A DNA stretch of 32,651 nucleotides from an uncultured Ruminococcus sp. (GTDB lineage: Bacteria; Bacillota; Clostridia; Oscillospirales; Ruminococcaceae): positions 1 to 32,651 of the forward strand of contig CAMKMD010000045.1 of the NCBI GenBank assembly GCA_946413815.1, in the 5' to 3' direction. The notes below the pieces were generated by a model. The model had not been told where the DNA came from. It ran no database searches and saw only the letters and a program-made list of their open reading frames with translations. Below are positions 23,118-29,864 of this stretch, piece after piece. How positions within the stretch are numbered: the first letter of the stretch is position 1; every line of letters starts with the position of its first letter. The translations under genes and the position numbers were made by a program.

Positions 23118-23243
23118 GTAGGTTTGAACGTGACCTGTGCCGCAGAGGCACACCCACCCGGCGCCGCCGGGATAAAGAAAGATAGAAAGCCGGGCTCCTG
23201 CGGGGAGTACCGGAAATAAAGAACAAACAGAAAGAAGATAATT
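23118..23243 (+). promoter_or_regulatory. Structured leader of the MBOAT-FkbH operon
   Basis: The ~125-nt leader holds TGTGCC/GGCACA (23136-23152), CCCGGC/GCCGGG (23157-23171) and CTCC/GGAG (about 23195-23207). A second GCCGGG at 23189-23194 could pair with the same CCCGGC, so two exclusive folds are possible. No riboswitch class fits by eye. The ribosome site is weak (AGAAGAT). Confidence 0.45.
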
Positions 23244-24644
23244 ATGGTATTCTCAAAGCTTTTCTTTGTGTACCTTTTTCTGCCGCTGTGTCTGGTGATA
23301 TACTGGCTCGCAAGAGGTACCAATAACAAAAACACGGTGTTGATATTGTTCTCACTGATATTCTACGCATGGGGCGAGCCTGTGTACATCCTGCTCATGC
23401 TTCTGAGCGCTGTGGTGAATTATGCCGCAGGTCTCGGCATAGAGAAGTACCGGGGACGGAAGACGGCTTCGCTGATCACGGCGCTGGCTGTCATTTATGA
23501 CCTGCTCATGCTGGGTATCTTCAAGTACAGCGGTTTTATCGCTGAGAACCTCAACGCCTTTTTTTCGTTGTCACTGCCGGTGCCGGATATACGGCTCCCT
23601 ATAGGTATCAGCTTCTATACCTTCCAGACCATCTCCTACGTTATCGATGTCAGCTGGGAGGATGTCGCTGCACAGAAAAGGTTCAAGAATTTCCTCCTCT
23701 ACGTATCACTATTTCCGCAGCTCGTTGCCGGCCCTATCGTAAGATACAGCACCATCGAGCAGGAGATACAGGAGCGCCATGCAAGTGCAGAGGATATCGC
23801 ATACGGCCTCAACCGCCTGATACTCGGACTTTCAAAGAAGGTGCTGCTTGCAAACCAGCTCAGCGTGATAGCGGATGCGGCACTCGGGAATGTGGGCGGT
23901 GCGACTGCCTTCGGCGCTTGGTACGGCGCAGCGGTATACGCACTTCAGATATACTTTGATTTCTCCGGCTATTCGGATATAGCCATCGGTCTCGGAAGGA
24001 TATTCGGCTTCCATTTCGACGAGAACTTCAGGCACCCCTTCGTATGCAAGGACATCACGGAATTCTGGCAGAGATGGCATATCTCCCTCAGTACCTTCTT
24101 CCGTGACTATCTGCTCTATGTGCCTATATTCGGCAAGCGCAGAAAGTACGGCGGACTCTTCCTCGTATGGCTCTGCACCGGAATCTGGCACGGCGCAAAC
24201 TGGAACTTCATCCTCTGGGGACTCTATTACGGCTTCTTCGTATTCTTCGAGATGCAGCTCGGAAAGAAGAGAGTCAAGAAGATACCTGCACTGCTCCGTC
24301 ACCTCTACAGCAAGCCTGTCATAGTCATCGGCTTTGCCATATTCTACTTTGAGGACCTCGGACAGCTCGGCAGCTTCTTCCGTACAGCCTTCGGTTTCGG
24401 CGGTCACGGTATATTCGGCGTACAGGATGCCATCTCCCTGCACAATAACTGCTTCCTCCTTATTGCGGCAGTGCTTTGCAGCCTCCCGCTCATCGAGGGC
24501 ATAAAGAAGCTGGGGGAGAAGGCGGCACCTGTGCGGTATATCTCCCATTTTGCTGCGATACCTGCAGCAGCGGTGCTTCTGCTCCTGAGCAGCATCATGC
24601 TTGTGGATGCCACCACCAATCCGTTCCTTTATTTCCGTTTCTGA
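23244..24644 (+). CDS. MBOAT-family membrane O-acyltransferase (AlgI/DltB-like)
   Basis: A 466-aa polytopic protein with about 10-11 hydrophobic segments. The MBOAT core is clear: FYTFQTISYVIDV, LFPQLVAGPIVRY, DFSGYSDIAIGLGRIFG, FWQRWHISLSTFFRDYL and WLCTGIWHGANWNFILWG, with the two expected His residues at 279 and 316. These enzymes move an acyl group from a cytoplasmic donor (acetyl-CoA for AlgI/PatA, D-Ala-carrier protein for DltB) across the membrane to an extracellular polymer. It opens a five-gene operon that includes an acyl carrier protein, so a carrier-bound donor is more likely here than acetyl-CoA (inference). Confidence 0.95.
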   Translation: MVFSKLFFVYLFLPLCLVIYWLARGTNNKNTVLILFSLIFYAWGEPVYILLMLLSAVVNYAAGLGIEKYRGRKTASLITALAVIYDLLMLGIFKYSGFIAENLNAFFSLSLPVPDIRLPIGISFYTFQTISYVIDVSWEDVAAQKRFKNFLLYVSLFPQLVAGPIVRYSTIEQEIQERHASAEDIAYGLNRLILGLSKKVLLANQLSVIADAALGNVGGATAFGAWYGAAVYALQIYFDFSGYSDIAIGLGRIFGFHFDENFRHPFVCKDITEFWQRWHISLSTFFRDYLLYVPIFGKRRKYGGLFLVWLCTGIWHGANWNFILWGLYYGFFVFFEMQLGKKRVKKIPALLRHLYSKPVIVIGFAIFYFEDLGQLGSFFRTAFGFGGHGIFGVQDAISLHNNCFLLIAAVLCSLPLIEGIKKLGEKAAPVRYISHFAAIPAAAVLLLLSSIMLVDATTNPFLYFRF

Positions 24645-24654
24645 GGAGGGCATC

Positions 24655-26040
24655 ATGGCAGAGAAGAAGAAAAAGGCGCCTGCATCCTCAAAGGGCATGA
24701 AGGTTATAGCTGTATTCAATATCATCGTTATACTGGCAGTTCTCTTTGCCGCAGCTGCGGCTCTGGTGATACTGCCGAGAGAGACGGTCTCCACCGAGGA
24801 GAACCGCACTCTCACAAAATTCCCCGAATTTTCACTCAGCTCCTACCTCAGCGGTGATTACACCGAGGGGATAGCTGAATATTATGACGATACCGTTCCT
24901 CACAGGAGCGATATCAAGAGCATTATCTCCACCTACATACTTCCCCTCAAGGGCGTAAAGTACGGCGAGGACAGCATAGAGATATACGGCAATGTCCCTG
25001 CAAAGCCGAAGCAGGAGCCTGCGGCCACTGAGCCGCCCGCCACTGAGCCGGCAGTCACCGAGACAACAGGCACAGGCACAGCTCCGGCGGAGACGACTAC
25101 TGTTCCCGTGACTACTCTTCCCGACAGCAACGAGCCTGCCGCAGAGGGCGAGATATCCGACGGTATCGTCGTAGTCAACGGCAGAGGAATAATGCTCTAC
25201 GGCGGAGCAGGCGGCATGGACAAGAGCTATGCGGACTGCATGGCAAACTACCGCAAGGAGCTGGGCAAGGACATCAATATCTGGTCCATGGTGATACCCA
25301 CCTCCGTATCCTTCTATATGCCGGAGAATTATCTCAGTCTCACGGCCAGTGAGAAGGATGACCTTGACAGCATCGCAAAGCTGCTCAAGGGAGTTACTCC
25401 CGTAGATGTGTATACTCCTCTCCTTGCTCATAAGAACGAGAACATCTATGCCCGTACAGACCACCACTGGTCAGCTCTCGGCGCATTCTATGCCGCTCAG
25501 GAGTTTGCAAAGCAGGCGGGGGTTCCCTTCGCTCCCATAGAGGAGTACGAGAAGAACACAATACGCGGCTATGTTGGCACTCTCTACGGCTACACCAAGA
25601 GCGCCGACCTTCTCAACAATCCGGAGAACTTCGTCTACTACCGCCCGAAGGCGGATATCGACGGAAAGCTGACTGTTACCAAGTACGATGAATGGTTCAC
25701 GGACCCCACGGAATATTCACTGCTCAACGATCCGACAAAGATGGATAAATCACAGATGTATCTGACCTACGGTACGGATGAGCTCATAACACATGTTGAG
25801 ACAGGAGTAAAGAACGGCAGGATTCTCGTAGTCTTCAAGGACAGCTACGGAAATGCGCTCCTGCCCTTCCTCACAAGCTCCTTCGAGCACATCTATATGT
25901 GCGATATACGTTATTTCAAGCCCAATGCAATGTACTTCTGCCAGCAGCAGAAAGCCACGGACGTTCTGTTCGCCCTGAGCATCTACTCTGCTGTGGGAGG
26001 AAACCAGGAATGCCTTAACAGGATTCTCTATCAGTGGTAA
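24655..26040 (+). CDS. DHHW/AlgJ-like membrane-anchored acyltransferase partner
   Basis: A 461-aa protein with a Lys-rich N-terminus, a membrane anchor (about 16-40), the family segment AEYYDDTVPHRSD, a Thr/Pro/Ala-rich low-complexity insertion (about 113-165) and the DHHW motif at 269-272 within ARTDHHWSALGAFY. S397 in FKDSYGNALLPF is the probable nucleophile of the SGNH-like fold. AlgJ/AlgX-type proteins pass acyl groups to polysaccharide outside the membrane in concert with an MBOAT protein, as DltD does with DltB. The start at 24655 has GAGGAGG upstream; the frame continues to 24601 only as overlap with the MBOAT gene. Gap to the MBOAT stop is 10 nt. Confidence 0.9.
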   Translation: MAEKKKKAPASSKGMKVIAVFNIIVILAVLFAAAAALVILPRETVSTEENRTLTKFPEFSLSSYLSGDYTEGIAEYYDDTVPHRSDIKSIISTYILPLKGVKYGEDSIEIYGNVPAKPKQEPAATEPPATEPAVTETTGTGTAPAETTTVPVTTLPDSNEPAAEGEISDGIVVVNGRGIMLYGGAGGMDKSYADCMANYRKELGKDINIWSMVIPTSVSFYMPENYLSLTASEKDDLDSIAKLLKGVTPVDVYTPLLAHKNENIYARTDHHWSALGAFYAAQEFAKQAGVPFAPIEEYEKNTIRGYVGTLYGYTKSADLLNNPENFVYYRPKADIDGKLTVTKYDEWFTDPTEYSLLNDPTKMDKSQMYLTYGTDELITHVETGVKNGRILVVFKDSYGNALLPFLTSSFEHIYMCDIRYFKPNAMYFCQQQKATDVLFALSIYSAVGGNQECLNRILYQW

Positions 26041-26056
26041 GGCACAGGGAGGACAA

Positions 26057-27850
26057 ATGAAAGAACTGACATTCCCTTTTGACGGCAGGCAGCTCATGCG
26101 CCGCCGCAGAGCGATACGGAATCAGCTCCTCAGCGACGGGAGCACCCGGATAAAGAAGAAGATAGCCGTGCTTGCAGGCTCTACCGCAGACGATGTGGTA
26201 AAGGCGCTCGAGCTCTTCCTCCTTGACGCAGGCATTGAGCCGGAGTTCAGGATAACCGAGTACAACCGTTTCTATGAGTCCGCCGTTTTCGGCGATCCGG
26301 AGCTGGAGGAATTCGCTCCCGATATAGTATATATACACACCACCTCCCGCAATCTGACACTTCTCCCCCAGTCTCCGGCTGAGACGCAGGAGAGGACGGA
26401 GGAGCTGCTTAAAGAGCAGTCTGAGATATTCCGTCAGATATGGACAGGCGCTGCTGAGCGCTTCGGCTGCCCTGTCATACAGAACAACTTCGAACTGCCG
26501 CTTTTCCGCCGGACAGGAAACTGGGACGGCTGGGGCGCAGCGGGACAGTCCGCCTTCATACAGCGCATGAACGTCATGGTGTCTGACTATGCCCGCTCGC
26601 ACAGCAGCTTCTATGTCAATGACATCAGTTACCTCTCCGCCGCAGTCGGTCTGGAGAAATGGCATGACCCGCAGGTATGGTATCTTTACAAGTATGCCAT
26701 GAGCCTTGAGGTCATACCCGACCTTGCCTATAGTATAGCAGGCATCATCAAGTCCATATACGGCAGGAACAAGAAGGTCATAGCCCTCGACCTCGACAAC
26801 ACCCTCTGGGGCGGAGTCATCGGCGACGACGGTCAGGAGGGGATAGACCTGGGACAGGAGACTGCAGCGGGACAGTCCTTCTGTGAGCTTCAGTCCTTCC
26901 TTAAAGGCTATAAGGACATGGGCGTGCTGCTGACAGTCTGCTCCAAGAACGAGCAGGAGAATGCCCTCCTCGGACTTGAACACCCGGAGAGCATACTCCG
27001 TCCGGAGGATTTTGCGGCTGTCAAGGCCAACTGGGAGCCCAAGGACAGGAACCTCGCCGCTACCGCAGAGGAGCTTGGTCTCCTCACGGGCAGCTTTGTA
27101 TTCGTGGACGATAATCCTGCTGAATGTGCCATAGTCGAGGCACAGCTCCCGGATGTGACGGCAGTCCGCGCGGAGTCAGTGAAGGATACCATGTATACCC
27201 TCAGCCGGGGCGGCTGGTTCGAGGTGACTTCGCTCACAGAGGATGACCTCAGACGAAGTGAGCAGTATGCCGCAAATGCAAAGCGCAATGCACAGCAGAA
27301 GCAGTTCGCTGACTACGGCGAGTATCTCAGGAGCCTTGATATGGAGGCTGAGATAGGTGAGTTCCTCCCCGTGCAGCTCAGCCGCATCACACAGCTGACC
27401 AACAAGAGCAATCAGTTCAATGTCACCACAAAGCGCTACACTCTCCAGGAGATGGAGGCAGTGAGCCGTGACAGCAGCCGCATAGCCATATGCGGAAGAC
27501 TTCGTGACAGGTTCGGCGACAACGGTATAGTATCCGTAGTCATAGGACGCTGCGAGGGAGACACGCTGCACGTTGAGCTCTGGCTCATGAGCTGCCGTGT
27601 GCTGAAGCGTGATATGGAGCTTGCCATGCTGGACGAACTGGCAGGAAGATGCAGAAACAGGGGTATAAGCCGTATAGTTGGCTATTACTACAAGACCCCG
27701 AAGAACGCAATGGTATCGGAGCTGTTCGGCAGCTTCGGATTCACAAGGGAAAGCCTCAGCGAGAACGGCGATTCGGTATGGTCGCTCAGTCTTGCGGGGT
27801 ATGAAGAGAAAAACAAAGTGATAAGGATAAAGGAGAACAGCTATGCATAA
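26057..27850 (+). CDS. FkbH-like HAD-IIIC protein (glyceryl-ACP forming type)
   Basis: A 597-aa cytoplasmic protein in three parts: an N-terminal region (1-235, alpha/beta, SGNH-like as in long FkbH proteins), a HAD-IIIC domain (240-380) and a GNAT-like C-terminal domain (about 430-580). HAD motifs are ALDLDNTLWGG (motif I), VCSKN with C295, KANWEPKD (motif III) and VDDNPAE (motif IV). Characterised FkbH-type enzymes of polyketide pathways take D-1,3-bisphosphoglycerate, hold the acyl group on an active-site Cys, dephosphorylate it and load glyceryl onto an ACP. The ACP gene overlaps this one by 8 nt, strongly suggesting the same chemistry. No polyketide genes are nearby. Confidence 0.92.
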   Translation: MKELTFPFDGRQLMRRRRAIRNQLLSDGSTRIKKKIAVLAGSTADDVVKALELFLLDAGIEPEFRITEYNRFYESAVFGDPELEEFAPDIVYIHTTSRNLTLLPQSPAETQERTEELLKEQSEIFRQIWTGAAERFGCPVIQNNFELPLFRRTGNWDGWGAAGQSAFIQRMNVMVSDYARSHSSFYVNDISYLSAAVGLEKWHDPQVWYLYKYAMSLEVIPDLAYSIAGIIKSIYGRNKKVIALDLDNTLWGGVIGDDGQEGIDLGQETAAGQSFCELQSFLKGYKDMGVLLTVCSKNEQENALLGLEHPESILRPEDFAAVKANWEPKDRNLAATAEELGLLTGSFVFVDDNPAECAIVEAQLPDVTAVRAESVKDTMYTLSRGGWFEVTSLTEDDLRRSEQYAANAKRNAQQKQFADYGEYLRSLDMEAEIGEFLPVQLSRITQLTNKSNQFNVTTKRYTLQEMEAVSRDSSRIAICGRLRDRFGDNGIVSVVIGRCEGDTLHVELWLMSCRVLKRDMELAMLDELAGRCRNRGISRIVGYYYKTPKNAMVSELFGSFGFTRESLSENGDSVWSLSLAGYEEKNKVIRIKENSYA

Positions 27851-28088
27851 GAATGAAGTTATCGAGAGACTCAATGATATATTCCGTGATGTGTTCGGCG
27901 ACGACAGCATCACAGTAAACGAAGCCACCACCTCCGATGACATCGAGGACTGGGACAGCATAGAGCATATAAACCTCATCGGCGCAGTTGAGGACGAGTT
28001 CGGACTCCGCTTCAGGATGCGCGAGGTATCAGGTATGAAGAATGTGGGCGAGATGATAGACATTATCTGCGAGAGAGGCACGAAATGA
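27843..28088 (+). CDS. Acyl carrier protein dedicated to the FkbH-like enzyme
   Basis: An 81-aa four-helix carrier protein. The phosphopantetheine site is S39 in DWDSIEHINLIGAVEDEFG, the normal DSxxxxxLI context with Ile in place of Leu. It is probably loaded with a glyceryl unit by the preceding gene product and offers it to the MBOAT protein, as DltC offers D-alanine to DltB (inference). Start and stop overlap the neighbouring genes by 8 and 4 nt, consistent with translational coupling. Confidence 0.93.
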   Translation: MHKNEVIERLNDIFRDVFGDDSITVNEATTSDDIEDWDSIEHINLIGAVEDEFGLRFRMREVSGMKNVGEMIDIICERGTK

Positions 28089-28939
28089 AAAAGAAGCGCT
28101 CTCTGAAACGCCGCCTTCTCATCGGAGGAGCCGCGGCGGCAGGTCTTGCGTTGCTGTATGCCTGGACATTCACAATGGAGACGGTACATTATGCCATCAC
28201 CTCTGACAAGCTTACGGAAAGCTTCAGGATAGTATTCGTATCCGACCTCCACAGCTGCCGTTACGGCGGCAGGGAGCAGAAGGACCTGATGAAGGCCATT
28301 GATGCCGAGGCACCGGATATGGTGCTCTTCGGAGGAGATGCCGTAGACCATCTCGGCGACCTTGAAGACGTCTGCTCCATCATGAGGCAGGTGAAGGAGA
28401 AATACCCCTGCGGCTATGCCCCCGGCAATCATGAGCTTATGAGGAACGACCTCAGCAGCGTTTACGATATGGTCACGAAAGAGGCGGGAGTGCCGCTCCT
28501 CCTCGGCTTTGACAGCCTTGATATCGAGGTGAATGGCCAGAAGATAAGCGTATATGGAATCATCGACGCCTGGGAGTACGGAGTGAAGGGCACTCAGCTC
28601 GACAATGTCCGTGAGAAGCTCGACAGCGGAAGGTACAGCATTCTCCTTGCTCATCAGCCGGAGCAGATAGATGAATACCTTGCAGAGGGCGATGACTTCG
28701 ACCTTGTCCTTTCCGGCCATGCCCACGGCGGACAGTGGAGGATCCCCGGCATACTTGAGCAGGGACTCTATGCGCCTGATCAGGGCCTCTTCCCGAAGCG
28801 CACTTCAGGCGTATTCAAGGAGGGGAACACCGTACAGATAGTGAGCAGAGGCCTTGCCCGTCCGGCAAGAATGGCTGTGATACCCAGATACTTCAACCAT
28901 CCGGAGCTTTCAGTGATAGACATAAGACCCGGAAAATGA
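28085..28939 (+). CDS. Membrane-anchored metallophosphoesterase (YaeI-like)
   Basis: A 284-aa calcineurin-like phosphoesterase. A basic N-terminus and one anchor (about 9-30) precede the metal motifs VSDLH (52-56), GGDAVD (83-88), GNHE (114-117) and SGHAHGGQW near 216. The RPARMAVIPRYFNHPELSVI end resembles YaeI/YkuE-type enzymes, some of which act on UDP-linked or lipid phosphoesters. The catalytic domain probably faces outward. It ends the MBOAT-FkbH operon with a 4-nt overlap, so it may remove a phosphate from the modified polymer or its lipid carrier, but the substrate is unknown. Confidence 0.9.
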   Translation: MKKKRSLKRRLLIGGAAAAGLALLYAWTFTMETVHYAITSDKLTESFRIVFVSDLHSCRYGGREQKDLMKAIDAEAPDMVLFGGDAVDHLGDLEDVCSIMRQVKEKYPCGYAPGNHELMRNDLSSVYDMVTKEAGVPLLLGFDSLDIEVNGQKISVYGIIDAWEYGVKGTQLDNVREKLDSGRYSILLAHQPEQIDEYLAEGDDFDLVLSGHAHGGQWRIPGILEQGLYAPDQGLFPKRTSGVFKEGNTVQIVSRGLARPARMAVIPRYFNHPELSVIDIRPGK

Positions 28940-28967
28940 ACCGGCAGAAAAATAGTATCCCGCCCTC

Positions 28968-28996
28968 TTGTAATCGGCGGGTAAAAATGGTATAAT
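28968..28996 (+). promoter_or_regulatory. Promoter of the rlmB transcript
   Basis: TTGTAA (28968-28973), a 17-nt spacer and TATAAT (28991-28996). The -35 and spacer lie inside a CCCGCC/GGCGGG hairpin sequence (28960-28981), which has no T run and is probably not a terminator. Confidence 0.75.
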
Positions 28997-29024
28997 AAAG
29001 AGTACAGACCTCGTAGGTCCTGGA

Positions 29025-29075
29025 ATGAAAAAGAAATATAAAAAGGAGCAGGGCAGCCGCCCGCAAAATGGATAG
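29025..29075 (+). CDS. 16-codon basic upstream ORF abutting rlmB
   Basis: MKKKYKKEQGSRPQNG followed by TAG, in the same frame as rlmB and ending exactly where the rlmB ATG begins (TAGATG). It lies just after the promoter and a GACCT/AGGTC hairpin and contains the only strong Shine-Dalgarno (AAAAGGAG, 29041-29046), which is 29 nt from the rlmB ATG, too far for direct use. It may couple translation to rlmB, or be the N-terminus cut off by an amber codon. Confidence 0.4.
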   Translation: MKKKYKKEQGSRPQNG

Positions 29076-29852
29076 ATGGATAAGAAGAATTTGAGGCCGG
29101 AGCCTGCGGAGCGTCAGGACAGCGGAGATCTCATCTTCGGCAGGAACCCGGTTATAGAGGCACTCAGGTCCGGAGCTGCTCTCGATACGATATATATGTG
29201 CGGCAGCGGAGGAAGCCTCGGGCTGATCCGCAGCCTTGCAAAGGAAAAGGGCGTCGTTGTAAAGGACGTCCAGGACAAGAAGCTGACACAGCTCTCCGGA
29301 GGCGCTTCACATCAGGGAGTCGCCGCAGTCACGGCTTGTGCGGAATACGTAAGCCTTGACGATATACTGGCTGTTTCGGCAGAGAAGGGTACTGCGCCCT
29401 TCATAATCATATGCGATGAGATCGAGGATCCCCATAACCTCGGAGCTATAATACGTACCGCGGAGACCTCCGGCGCAGACGGTATCATCATACCCAAGCG
29501 CCGCAGTGCAGGACTCAACGGCACGGTATTCAAGACCTCCGCAGGAGCGGCAAGCTATGTGCCGGTAGCAAGAGTTCCCAACCTTGCCTCCGCCATAGAC
29601 GAGCTGAAGGAGAGGGGAGTATGGATATACGGTACCGACGCCTCAGGTGCGGAGTATACCGAGACCGACTTTACGGGAGCCTGCGCCCTCGTCATCGGTT
29701 CCGAGGGCTTCGGCATCAGTGCCCTTATACAGAAGAAATGCGATTTCATGGTCAGACTGCCCATGCAGGGCAGGATCAATTCTCTCAACGCCTCAGTTGC
29801 GGCGGGCATATTCATGTATGAAGTGCTCCGTCAGCGCAGAGCCGGGAAGTAA
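29076..29852 (+). CDS. rlmB: 23S rRNA 2'-O-methyltransferase RlmB (TrmH/SpoU family)
   Basis: A 258-aa SPOUT methyltransferase. The N-terminal substrate-binding part begins at FGRNPVIEALRSG. The catalytic knot has motif 1 DEIEDPHNLGAIIRTAE, motif 2 LVIGSEGFGIS and motif 3 LPMQGRINSLNASVAAGIFMYE. RlmB methylates the ribose of G2251 in the peptidyl-transferase region of 23S rRNA; yacO-type paralogues with other rRNA targets cannot be excluded. The ATG at 29076 lacks a normally spaced ribosome site and directly follows an in-frame TAG, so translation probably depends on the upstream ORF. Confidence 0.93.
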   Translation: MDKKNLRPEPAERQDSGDLIFGRNPVIEALRSGAALDTIYMCGSGGSLGLIRSLAKEKGVVVKDVQDKKLTQLSGGASHQGVAAVTACAEYVSLDDILAVSAEKGTAPFIIICDEIEDPHNLGAIIRTAETSGADGIIIPKRRSAGLNGTVFKTSAGAASYVPVARVPNLASAIDELKERGVWIYGTDASGAEYTETDFTGACALVIGSEGFGISALIQKKCDFMVRLPMQGRINSLNASVAAGIFMYEVLRQRRAGK

Positions 29853-29864
29853 GGAGGGAAACTG

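Noticed and set aside
23118..23243. c-di-GMP riboswitch before the MBOAT gene
   Set aside because: GC-rich hairpins are present, but the conserved GEMM core sequences are not.
23832..24815. 327-aa open frame antisense to the MBOAT gene
   Set aside because: Composition is that of a reverse-strand shadow and the sense strand has clear MBOAT motifs.
27176..28726. 516-aa open frame antisense to the FkbH, ACP and phosphoesterase genes
   Set aside because: No ribosome site, no recognisable motifs, and it mirrors three well-supported genes; an effect of codon bias.
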